From: Rhodoplanes sp. Z2-YC6860
GTDB lineage: Bacteria > Pseudomonadota > Alphaproteobacteria > Rhizobiales > Xanthobacteraceae
DNA: 64,000 nt
Reading direction: 5' to 3'
NCBI RefSeq assembly: GCF_001579845.1
Contig: NZ_CP007440.1
Location: 6,594,029-6,658,028 of the forward strand
A model generated the notes under the pieces. It made no database searches. It had not been told where the DNA came from and saw only the letters and a list, made by a program, of their open reading frames with translations. The translations under genes and the position numbers were made by a program. Shown here piece by piece: positions 54,606 through 62,428 of this stretch. Position 1 is the stretch's first letter; each line of letters opens with the position of its first letter.

Positions 54606-55619
54606 TTAAATGCCGCGCGCCTCGCGAAACGACACCAGGCGCCGGCGTGCCTCATCCCACAGCACCAGCCGCACACAGCGCAGGCTCTGCACCAAGGTGA
54701 CGCGGTTCATGCTGGACAGCTCCGGATGATCGCGCAGCACGCGCGGCAGGCGGTAGTAGGGAATGCCGCTACACAGGTGATGCACATGATGCGCGCCGAT
54801 GTTGGCGGTGACCCAGCGCAGCACGCCGGGCAGCACGTAATGTGAACTGCCACGCAACGCGGCATCGTGCCGGCTCCACTCTTCGTCGCGCGCCCAGAAC
54901 GCATCCTCGAACTGGTGCTGCACATAGAACAGCCAGACGCCGACGGATGCGGCGAGCAACGTCATCGGTACATGCACCAGCAGAAACGTACCGAGGCCCA
55001 GAAACCAGATCAGCACGCCCGCGACCGCGGCGATCGCCAGGTTGGTCGCCATCGCGCTGATCCAGCTGACCCGGCAGTGAAACCGCAGCCTCGAGGGGAC
55101 GCGGTTCTGGAAGAGAAAGAGGTAAGCCGGTCCGATGACGAACATCACCAGCGGGTGGCGATACGCGCGGTAGCCCAACCGCCCCCAAATTGACAGCGCG
55201 TTGAACTCCCGCACCGTCAGCGTGTCGATGTCGCCGATCCCGCGCCGGTCGAGATTGCCCGACGTGGCGTGGTGATTGGCGTGCGCCAGACGCCAGGCAT
55301 CGTAGGGGGTCAGCGTCAGCACGCCGATCAGGCGGCCAACGCCATCATTGACGTGGCGATTGCGGAAGAACGAGCCGTGACCGCAGTCGTGCTGGATCAT
55401 GAACAGCCGCACCAGAAACCCGGTGCCCGGAATGGCGAGCAGCAGCGACAGTTGCCAGTAGCCGAAGTGCACCGCAGTCCAGCTCAACACCCAAATGCCC
55501 GCGAAGGGCAGCAGCGTCGCGGCGATTTCGAGGACGCTCCGCACGTGACTTGGAGCGCGATAACCGGCCAGCAGCCGCGTCCAGGCGCGAGCGGGCTCAG
55601 GATGTGTGACCGATTGCAA
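54606..55619 (-). CDS. fatty acid desaturase
   Basis: A 337-residue membrane desaturase with the three histidine clusters HDCGHGSFF, HANHHATSGN and ANIGAHHVHHLCSG that hold the di-iron centre, and four hydrophobic helices. It inserts a cis double bond in acyl chains (exact position unknown). The start is TTG at 55619 (AAAGG ten bases upstream); a GTG 25 codons later is an alternative. Confidence 0.88.
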   Translation of the reverse strand: MQSVTHPEPARAWTRLLAGYRAPSHVRSVLEIAATLLPFAGIWVLSWTAVHFGYWQLSLLLAIPGTGFLVRLFMIQHDCGHGSFFRNRHVNDGVGRLIGVLTLTPYDAWRLAHANHHATSGNLDRRGIGDIDTLTVREFNALSIWGRLGYRAYRHPLVMFVIGPAYLFLFQNRVPSRLRFHCRVSWISAMATNLAIAAVAGVLIWFLGLGTFLLVHVPMTLLAASVGVWLFYVQHQFEDAFWARDEEWSRHDAALRGSSHYVLPGVLRWVTANIGAHHVHHLCSGIPYYRLPRVLRDHPELSSMNRVTLVQSLRCVRLVLWDEARRRLVSFREARGI

Positions 55620-55870
55620 CGGTGCGATGCCTTTTGTTCAGTCCTTGGAAGCGAGCGGGCCGGCACCCAAATCGCCAGCGCAAGCCGAGACCGCGCCGCA
55701 CGCGGATTGGAGGATGAAAGGGCGCACTCGATCTCGGTTTGTTGAAAGCCACCTCCGTGAAGGCGGCCCGCGATTGTCGAACGACATAGCGGCGGTGGGC
55801 GTCAAATACAAGGCAGACTCGCCCGACCCCTCGAATGGCACTTCGCGCCGTTGCGAGAACCGCCGCATTT

Positions 55871-56560
55871 TCATGACGATCGCGACCTTGCTCGGGTCGC
55901 GATCCAGATGACGTGCCGGGCGCCGCCACCGGATCCGTTGGCCCGGACCCTGACCTCGTCGACCTCAAAGCCGACCGTGCGAAGGCGAGCGCTGAATTTC
56001 TGGTTCGGTCCGGATGACCAGACGGCGAGGACACCGCCGGGATGCAGCGCCGCGTGCGCCGCATTCAAACCTTTGATCCCATATAACGCTTCGTTGGATT
56101 CTCGGGTCAGCCCCTCTGGACCGTTGTCGACGTCGAGCAGGATCGCATCGAACATCGCGCGCCCGGATTTGATGAGCTGGCCCACATCGGCCTGACGCAG
56201 GCTGACACGCGGATCCGTCAGGCTGTCGCCGAAGATTTCCGCCATCGGGCCCCGCGCCCATGCCAAGACGGCCGGGACAAGTTCAGCGACGGTGATCCTG
56301 GCTTCGGGTCCAAGCGAGGCCAGCGCGGCACGAAGCGTAAAGCCCATGCCCAGTCCGCCGATCAACATCGCCGGCGCCCTGCGGCTTCGGATTCTCTCGC
56401 AAGCGATCGTCGCGAGCGACTGCTCGGAGCCGCTCAGGCGGCTGTTCATCAACTCGTTCTGCCCCAATTTGATCGAAAATTCGCTGCCGCGCCGCATCAG
56501 GCGAAGTTCGCCACTTCCGCCGGGCACTGGTGCCGTATCAATCAGGGACCACGGGATCAC
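55871..56560 (-). CDS. spermidine-synthase-like methyltransferase-fold protein
   Basis: A 229-residue Rossmann protein: MLIGGLGMGFTLRAALASLGPEARITVAELVPAVLAWAR is the SAM/dcSAM-binding motif, with DAILLDVDNGPEGLTRESNEALYGIKG and an HPGGVLAVWSSGPNQKFSARLR segment typical of the short spermidine synthase-like family. The polyamine-aminopropyltransferase N-domain is lacking, so a methyltransferase role is possible. The start is GTG with GAAGAG upstream. It follows a 251-base gap after the desaturase, which shows no clear gene. Confidence 0.78.
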   Translation of the reverse strand: MIPWSLIDTAPVPGGSGELRLMRRGSEFSIKLGQNELMNSRLSGSEQSLATIACERIRSRRAPAMLIGGLGMGFTLRAALASLGPEARITVAELVPAVLAWARGPMAEIFGDSLTDPRVSLRQADVGQLIKSGRAMFDAILLDVDNGPEGLTRESNEALYGIKGLNAAHAALHPGGVLAVWSSGPNQKFSARLRTVGFEVDEVRVRANGSGGGARHVIWIATRARSRSS

Positions 56561-56775
56561 GGATCACTCTTCAATCGGAAAGTGGGCAGGCGCGTGACAT
56601 CGATCGACAGGGTGATGGCCGGAAGGCCATCCCGACGCATTTCGCTCCGTCTTGCGGCGCCCCGCTTGGGGCTCGCTTGGGGTCAGAGAGCATGTGAGCG
56701 GTCTGGTCCCATGCTGCTTTCCGTGGCAATAGCGGCCCGTACCAACGTTTTGCAAGGCCACCGAAAGGCCCCGCG

Positions 56776-57219
56776 ATGCCAGCACCGATGCCACAAAAAA
56801 ACCAGGAATGGCTCGAAGCCAGGGCATTGGAAATCGCACGCGACGAGAGGGGCTGCCGCGAGCTGAAGGCTGTCCGGATCGAAAGAATTGCCGCCGAAGG
56901 AGGCGGCCCCAACTGGAAAGTGACGGCATTCGAGCCCCCGCTCGCTCCAGCGGCCGAAGTGCTGGCCATGGAGGTCATTGCGATCCTTCGGGGGACCTAC
57001 GCGCTCACGCCCGGGGAAGCCGACGACCAGGAGGCTCTCAAACAGGAATATAAACGGCTTCTCGGGAAGCGAGCCGCCTTTCGGGACATTGTCCTTCGCG
57101 AACAGTCTGCCTGGGATGGCCGGGAGCCGAAGCCCGAAGCCATGGCTGAAGCGGAACGGCAGCGTGACGACGTGGATATCGAGCTGGCCAGAATTGCCGA
57201 TCGGATCAGGCCCCGCTGA
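56776..57219 (+). CDS. hypothetical protein
   Basis: A 147-residue hydrophilic protein with a helical C-terminal half (EALKQEYKRLLGKRAAFRDIVLREQSAWDGREP), compatible with a coiled coil. The middle NWKVTAFEPPLAPAAEVLAMEVIAILRGTYALTP resembles a small alpha/beta fold. No family is recognised. An AAAGG lies about eight bases before the ATG. Confidence 0.6.
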   Translation: MPAPMPQKNQEWLEARALEIARDERGCRELKAVRIERIAAEGGGPNWKVTAFEPPLAPAAEVLAMEVIAILRGTYALTPGEADDQEALKQEYKRLLGKRAAFRDIVLREQSAWDGREPKPEAMAEAERQRDDVDIELARIADRIRPR

Positions 57220-57332
57220 ATCGCGGATTGGCCGGCATCGGCCTCGTCCCGTTGCCGAACTTTTCGCACACCAAAGCGCCGGATTACGCCCATTTCATTT
57301 GCGGCGCTTCGCGAATATGTCACACTCGAATC

Positions 57333-57851
57333 ATGCTCGACCGCGTCGATTTTGAGCCGATTTTCTTCGCTCCTTTCGTCTCCTCGGTGATGAAGGTCGA
57401 GCCGGCCTGGATCGATTACAACGGCCATCTCAACATGGCCTACTACAACGTCCTGTTCGATCGTGCGGTCGACGAGGTGTTCGAATTGCTCGGCTGCGGC
57501 GCCGATTACGTCAGGAAGGGCTTCTCGACCTTCACGGCCGAGGTGCATGTGCGCTACCTCCGCGAGCTGCACGAGGGCGACCCGGTGCGGGTCACCTTCC
57601 AGCTGCTCGAATACGACAACAAGCGCATCCACTATTTCGAGCAGCTGTTCCACGCCCGGGAAGGCTGGGTCTCGGCGACGTCGGAGAACATGTCGCTGCA
57701 TGTCGACATGGCGGCCAAGAAGGTCGCGCCATTCCGGCCGGAGGTCACGCGGCGGCTCCTGCAGATGAAAGCCTCGCACGGGCAATTGCCGCGCCCGGAG
57801 GCCGCCGGCCGCAGCGTACGGATGCCGGAATCAGGAATCGGCAGCACGTAG
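57333..57851 (+). CDS. acyl-CoA thioesterase, hotdog fold
   Basis: A 172-residue protein with VEPAWIDYNGHLNMAYYNVLFDRAVDEVFELLG and AEVHVRYLRELHEGDPVRVTFQLLEYDNKRIHYFEQLFH, the hotdog-fold core of 4-hydroxybenzoyl-CoA thioesterase-type enzymes; the Asp in DYNGH is the catalytic position in that group. It hydrolyses an acyl-CoA of unknown identity. The ATG at 57333 is the earliest start that keeps the hotdog core intact; another Met lies 18 codons later. Confidence 0.83.
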   Translation: MLDRVDFEPIFFAPFVSSVMKVEPAWIDYNGHLNMAYYNVLFDRAVDEVFELLGCGADYVRKGFSTFTAEVHVRYLRELHEGDPVRVTFQLLEYDNKRIHYFEQLFHAREGWVSATSENMSLHVDMAAKKVAPFRPEVTRRLLQMKASHGQLPRPEAAGRSVRMPESGIGST

Positions 57852-57915
57852 CTTCATCGACGACCGTCCCGACGACTTCGTCTTGGGCGCGGAGACTTAC
57901 CTGCTCAAGTCGAAT

Positions 57916-60249
57916 TCATGCGTTGAGCGGTTTGGCCGATCCTCGACGAACAATCTCGACGATCTCGGCCGGCCCGACCGGGGCGATGCTGATGCGGGCT
58001 CCGAGATCGCTCAGCGCGTCCTCGATGGCTCCGACGATGGCGGCGGCTGCCGGCAGAACGCCGGATTCTCCCACACCCTTCACGCCCAGCGGATTGAGCG
58101 GCGACGGCGTGCTCCGATGGACCAGACGCACGCTGGGAACATCCGTGGACGTCGGCAGCAGGTATTCGGCGAGAGTGGTGGTGAGCGGCTGCCCTGAGGC
58201 GTCGAAGTGCATCCGTTCGAGCAGGGCGTTGCCTATGCCGTGAACCGTTCCGCCCACGACCTGACCATCGACGATCATCGGATTGATCACCCGTCCGCAG
58301 TCGTGCGCCAGGACATAATCCCGGATGGTGACGCCGCCGGTCTCGACGTCGACCTCCACCACCGCGACCGCCGTGCCGTTCGAATAGGCCATCTCGTTGA
58401 CGACGAAGGCCTCCGAGAACTCCATGCCAGGCGGAAGCCCTGCAGGAAGATACGCGCCGGCCACCCCCAACGAAGCCTTCGCCACCTCGGCAAGACCGAT
58501 CTTCAATCCGGCTGCGCCTTTCAGATGAACATCGCCGCCGCTGATCTCCAGGTCGGTCGGCGCAACCTCGAGCAGATGTCCCGCCACCGCCAGAACCTTT
58601 TCGCGGACCTTCAGCGCCGCGATATGCGCCGAGGATCCCGCCGTGACCGTCTGCCGGCTGCCGAACCCGCCGAAGCCGATCGTCGATGTCGCCGAGTCAC
58701 CGGTCGTGACGATGACATTGGACATGTCGTTGCCAAGCTGCGCTGCCGCGATCTGCGCCAGCATGGTCTTGGTGCTTTGCCCCATGGCCGCGGCGCTGGA
58801 CAGGACGTGGATCTTGCCGGACGACGTAATTTTCACCGTCGCGGGTTCAAATGGGCCCCGCCCGGTCAGTTCGACGAAGTTCGCGAGCCCGATGCCGAGA
58901 TGGCGCCCCTTCGCTCTCGCTTCCCGCTTGCGGCTCGGAAAATTCGTCCATCCGGCGACGCTCAGCGCCTCGTCCTGACAGGCATGAAGGTCGCCGGAGT
59001 CGATCACGACGGGCACGCCGGACCGCGTCTTGAAAGGCTTGGGGCATGGCATCTGCTCGCGCCGGACCAGGTTGCGCCGGCGGACGTCAGCCCGATCGAA
59101 CTTCAACTCCATCGCGACCCGATCCAGCAGCCGCTCCATCGCAAACACGCCGAGCGGCTGCCCCGCTCCTCGAACCGGAGTCACCGGCACCTTGTTGGTC
59201 AGCGCGAGCTTCACCTGCAGGGAACACGCCGGCACGTTGTAAGGCATCGTCATGGCCTGCATCGCTTCGAACGCGACGTTGACGCCCCGCGCCGTATAGG
59301 CCCCGTGATCGTGGATCATCGAGCCGCGGATGCCGAGAATTCTCGCTTCATCGTCGACCGCGATCTGAAGATCCCAGACCTGATCCCGCTCCTGCGTCGT
59401 CGAAATGAAGTGCTCGCGGCGGTCCTCGATCCACTTCACGGGGCGCCGGAGCAGAAGCGCCGCCAGCGCAACGACAAGCTCCTCGCTGTAAAACACCAGC
59501 TTGGGGCCGAAGCCTCCACCGACGTCCGGCGCGACGACTCGCACGCTCTTTTCCTCGCGTCCGAGCATATGCGCGAGCATGCGCATGGCGGCGTGCGGCG
59601 TCTGGGTCGAACTCCAGACCGTCAGCAGGTCCTGGTTGGCATCGTACGAAGCGACGACCCCGCGCCCCTCGATCGAATGGCTGCCACCGCGCGACGGCAA
59701 GAGCCTCTCGGAATAGACATGCGCCGCGCCACCGAAAGCCTCGCCGGCATTTCCAAACGTCAGATCCAGCTCGGCCACGATGTTGTGCGGCGCGCCCCGA
59801 TGGACGGTGGCCGTTCCCGGCACAACGGCGGCGACGCAGTCGACGACGGCCTCGAGGGGTTCGTATTCCACCTCGATGCAGGTCAGCGCGTCTTCTGCCT
59901 GATGACGGCTGCCGGCGATGACCACGGCCACCGGCTCGCCGACATAGACGACCTCGTCGATGGCCAGCACCGGCCGGTCCACCTGCTGACGGAATGCCTT
60001 GCTTGGCAGCGCCACAACGAGGCGCTCCTCGGTGAGGAACGGTTTGATGTCGGCAAAACTGTAGACCGCGACGACGCCGTCCATCGAGCGGGCGACGGCT
60101 GTGTCGATCCGGCGGACGAGCGCATGGCCGTGAGCGCTGCGCAGGAAACAGGCGTGCAGACTGCCTGGAAGCGCGATGTCATCGACGAAACGCCCCGCTC
60201 CGACAAGCAGAGGAGCATCTTCAAGACGCGGAATGGATTCTTCGATCAT
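57916..60249 (-). CDS. molybdopterin-dependent hydroxylase large subunit (xanthine dehydrogenase family)
   Basis: A 777-residue CoxL/XdhB-type subunit carrying the molybdenum cofactor. Visible are PRLEDAPLLVGAGRFVDDI, DEVVYVGEPVAVVIAGSRHQAEDAL, DVGGGFGPK, VRGAGQP and the C-terminal GVKGVGESGVLPAAAAIVGAIEDAL with the active-site glutamate. Enzymes of this family hydroxylate aldehydes or N-heterocycles using water. The usual FAD and 2Fe-2S subunits are not in the window, which is unusual. It follows the Bug-type gene by 49 bases on the same strand. Confidence 0.88.
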   Translation of the reverse strand: MIEESIPRLEDAPLLVGAGRFVDDIALPGSLHACFLRSAHGHALVRRIDTAVARSMDGVVAVYSFADIKPFLTEERLVVALPSKAFRQQVDRPVLAIDEVVYVGEPVAVVIAGSRHQAEDALTCIEVEYEPLEAVVDCVAAVVPGTATVHRGAPHNIVAELDLTFGNAGEAFGGAAHVYSERLLPSRGGSHSIEGRGVVASYDANQDLLTVWSSTQTPHAAMRMLAHMLGREEKSVRVVAPDVGGGFGPKLVFYSEELVVALAALLLRRPVKWIEDRREHFISTTQERDQVWDLQIAVDDEARILGIRGSMIHDHGAYTARGVNVAFEAMQAMTMPYNVPACSLQVKLALTNKVPVTPVRGAGQPLGVFAMERLLDRVAMELKFDRADVRRRNLVRREQMPCPKPFKTRSGVPVVIDSGDLHACQDEALSVAGWTNFPSRKREARAKGRHLGIGLANFVELTGRGPFEPATVKITSSGKIHVLSSAAAMGQSTKTMLAQIAAAQLGNDMSNVIVTTGDSATSTIGFGGFGSRQTVTAGSSAHIAALKVREKVLAVAGHLLEVAPTDLEISGGDVHLKGAAGLKIGLAEVAKASLGVAGAYLPAGLPPGMEFSEAFVVNEMAYSNGTAVAVVEVDVETGGVTIRDYVLAHDCGRVINPMIVDGQVVGGTVHGIGNALLERMHFDASGQPLTTTLAEYLLPTSTDVPSVRLVHRSTPSPLNPLGVKGVGESGVLPAAAAIVGAIEDALSDLGARISIAPVGPAEIVEIVRRGSAKPLNA

Positions 60250-60298
60250 TCAAGGACGACAAGCAGTGAGCCTCTGACTTCAGACCAGGGTGTGCGTC

Positions 60299-61261
60299 TT
60301 ATTTGCCGGATAGGCCTGCGGCATCCACCGCTGCTTTGGCCAATGGCAGGTCCGCTTGGATTGCGGCCGCGAGTTCGCCAGGGCTGCTACCGATACATTC
60401 CGCACCCATTCCTGTGATCAAGTCGATGACCTCCTGCTCACGGCACACATCCGACACGGCTTTCGACAATTTGTCGATGATGCCCGCGGGCGTTCCGGTC
60501 GGAGTGAAATACCCCACCCAGCTTGTGAAGGTGAAGTCCCTCTGCTCTTCAACGAAGGTCGGGGTATCGGGAAACAAGGCGAGCCGCTTGCTGGAGGATA
60601 CGGCGAGCAATCTGACCTTCTTCGATCGCACCTGCTCGACCAGATCGACCATGTTTCCGAAGTACATCTGCACTTCGCCAGTCATCACGCCCAACATCGA
60701 CGCCGGGACCGTCGGATACGGCACCATCACGAGATCCAGCTTCTCCCTCGACGCCCATAAGGCCGCGGCCAGATGCGTGCTTTGGCCCGTTCCTGAGATG
60801 CCATAGTTGATCTTGCCGGGCCGCGCCTTCGCATAGGCGACGAACTCGGACAGGTTCTTTACCGGCAAGGTGGGCGGCACGACCAGTCCCAGACCGTTCA
60901 TGACGAACATGCTGATCGGAGCCAGGCCCGTGACAGGGTCATAAGGCAGCTTCTTGATCAGAGGCGCGCTCGTGAACTGAGCGCCGCCTCCAAACCATAA
61001 CGTGTATCCGTCGGGAGCCGATCGGGTGACGTACTCGGTGCCGATGAGACCACCCGCGCCGGCGCGGTTCTCCACGACGAAAGGCTTGCCGAACATACGC
61101 GCCAGCCGGTCGGTCGTGACGCGCGCCATGACGTCGGTGTATCCGCCCGGTCCCACCGGGGCGACAACCTTGACGGCTCGGTTCGGCCAGTCGCCCGCAC
61201 TCGATTCGCCAGCCAAGAAGAGCGACAAGCAGACGACAGCAACGTGCAGCTTCAACCCCAT
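60299..61261 (-). CDS. Bug/TctC-type substrate-binding protein
   Basis: A 320-residue periplasmic protein with signal peptide (MGLKLHVAVVCLSLFLAGESSA) and DWPNRAVKVVAPVGPGGYTDVMARVTTDRLARMFGKPFVVENRAGAGGLIG, the Bug family core. LPYDPVTGLAPISMFVMN and KINYGISGTGQSTHLAAALW follow. The ATG at 61261 has GAGG eight bases upstream; the frame further up is not coding. No TctA/TctB partner is here. It likely binds a carboxylate handled by the neighbouring enzymes. Confidence 0.9.
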   Translation of the reverse strand: MGLKLHVAVVCLSLFLAGESSAGDWPNRAVKVVAPVGPGGYTDVMARVTTDRLARMFGKPFVVENRAGAGGLIGTEYVTRSAPDGYTLWFGGGAQFTSAPLIKKLPYDPVTGLAPISMFVMNGLGLVVPPTLPVKNLSEFVAYAKARPGKINYGISGTGQSTHLAAALWASREKLDLVMVPYPTVPASMLGVMTGEVQMYFGNMVDLVEQVRSKKVRLLAVSSSKRLALFPDTPTFVEEQRDFTFTSWVGYFTPTGTPAGIIDKLSKAVSDVCREQEVIDLITGMGAECIGSSPGELAAAIQADLPLAKAAVDAAGLSGK

Positions 61262-61379
61262 CGCGTGCACCTCATCAGGATTTCCTCTCCTGGGCAGCGT
61301 CTTGGGCAGCGTCTTGCGATCGGAGATTTCCCCTGCCGGATTCGGGCAAAACCTCGAAGCGATGCCAAACGCTGTCAAT

Positions 61380-61389
61380 GAAACGTTTC
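61380..61389. promoter_or_regulatory. palindrome between the divergent genes
   Basis: GAAACGTTTC is a perfect 10-bp palindrome 119 bases upstream of the Bug-type gene and before the GntR gene. It resembles half-sites of LacI-type operators, but no such regulator is present. Chance cannot be excluded. Confidence 0.3.
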
Positions 61390-61450
61390 CAGGACACAGA
61401 CTCAAGCCGGCACGAAATTCTATTTTTGCCGCCCATGCCAAGTCAACAGG

Positions 61451-61462
61451 TCGATATAACAA
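61451..61462. promoter_or_regulatory. candidate GntR operator (site 1)
   Basis: TCGATATAACAA matches the palindrome TTGATATATCAA found before ubiD at 10 of 12 positions and lies in the divergent promoter region 66 bases before the GntR start, as expected for an autoregulated operator. Confidence 0.45.
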
Positions 61463-61527
61463 GTTGCGGCTTGTGTTTCCCGGCCGGAGGCTTCATCAGA
61501 ATGCCGTTTGCAGGGAACGAAGCGACG

Positions 61528-62313
61528 ATGAAGAAAAGGCAGGCACCCGGAAAAACGTCTGCTGCGGCGGCGCAATCGCGACTGACCGACATGTCGGTGG
61601 ACGCGACCTCACCCACTCCGCTGTACCATCAAATCTTCGAGCAGTTGCGGAACGCCGTTTTGGCCGGCGACTTCGCGGACCAGGGCTACCTGCCCAGCGA
61701 ACAGGAAATTTCCCAACGGTTCGGAGTTTCGAGGATCACGGCCAAACGGTCGCTCGACGAAATGGCCACCGCGGGTTTGGCGGTTCGCGAGCAAGGCCGC
61801 GGCACACGCGTCAACAGCGCCCCCGGCCGAACGATGGTGAGAGGCGGCATCTCCAGCCTAGTGCAGAGTCTGCACGCTAACGCACGGCATTCCGTGAAGC
61901 TGATCGATTTCGGATATGTCCATCCGTCTGCCGAGATTGCGGATATTCTGGGAATCGACCGGAAGGCCGAAGTTCAGCGCGCCATCAGGGTTTGGAACGG
62001 ACCGAACGGGCCGTTCTCGCATCTGACGACCTTTGTCCCCGCCGAGATCGGCCGGAGATGGACGAAGAGCGACCTGCAATCGAAGCCCTTGATTTCGCTG
62101 TTGGAGAGCGGCGGCGTTCGAGTCGGCAGAGCCCAGGAGCAGATTACGGCCACCCTTGCCGACCGCGACACCTCGGAGCGCCTCCTGGTCAAGCGGGGCG
62201 AGCCGCTTCTGATGATCGTGCGCACGGTGTTCGATCTGGAAGGCACGGCCGTGGAGCACATCATCGCGCTCTATCCTCCGTCCCGGTACCAATATCTCGT
62301 AAGCCTCGAATAA
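61528..62313 (+). CDS. GntR-family transcriptional regulator (UTRA effector domain)
   Basis: A 261-residue regulator: wHTH TPLYHQIFEQLRNAVLAGDFADQGYLPSEQEISQRFGVSRITAKRSLDEMATAGLAVREQGRGTRV, then the UTRA ligand-binding domain (VQRAIRVWNGPNGPFSHLTTFVPAEIGRRW, LISLLESGGVRVGRAQEQITATLADRDTSERLL) ending YPPSRYQYLVSLE. It is the HutC subfamily, which usually represses catabolic genes until the substrate binds. It lies between divergent catabolic genes. The start at 61528 is likely; others are upstream. Confidence 0.9.
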   Translation: MKKRQAPGKTSAAAAQSRLTDMSVDATSPTPLYHQIFEQLRNAVLAGDFADQGYLPSEQEISQRFGVSRITAKRSLDEMATAGLAVREQGRGTRVNSAPGRTMVRGGISSLVQSLHANARHSVKLIDFGYVHPSAEIADILGIDRKAEVQRAIRVWNGPNGPFSHLTTFVPAEIGRRWTKSDLQSKPLISLLESGGVRVGRAQEQITATLADRDTSERLLVKRGEPLLMIVRTVFDLEGTAVEHIIALYPPSRYQYLVSLE

Positions 62314-62364
62314 CGGTCCTCGCCCCCTGGCGGGAGCATCGAGGCGATTGCCTGCTGCGCCTAG

Positions 62365-62376
62365 TTGATATATCAA
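62365..62376. promoter_or_regulatory. candidate GntR operator (site 2) before ubiD
   Basis: A perfect 12-bp palindrome TTGATATATCAA 52 bases before the ubiD-like start. It is A+T-rich in a G+C-rich region, and a 10/12 match occurs before the GntR gene, so a shared operator is plausible. Confidence 0.55.
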
Positions 62377-62428
62377 CATATCAGATCGCCCCCCGGCGGG
62401 GCCGCACAGACAATCAGGGAGAAATCGA

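Noticed and set aside
55606-55911. Small plus-strand frame between desaturase and methyltransferase-like genes
   Set aside because: No recognisable domain or ribosome site; overlaps both neighbours' ends.
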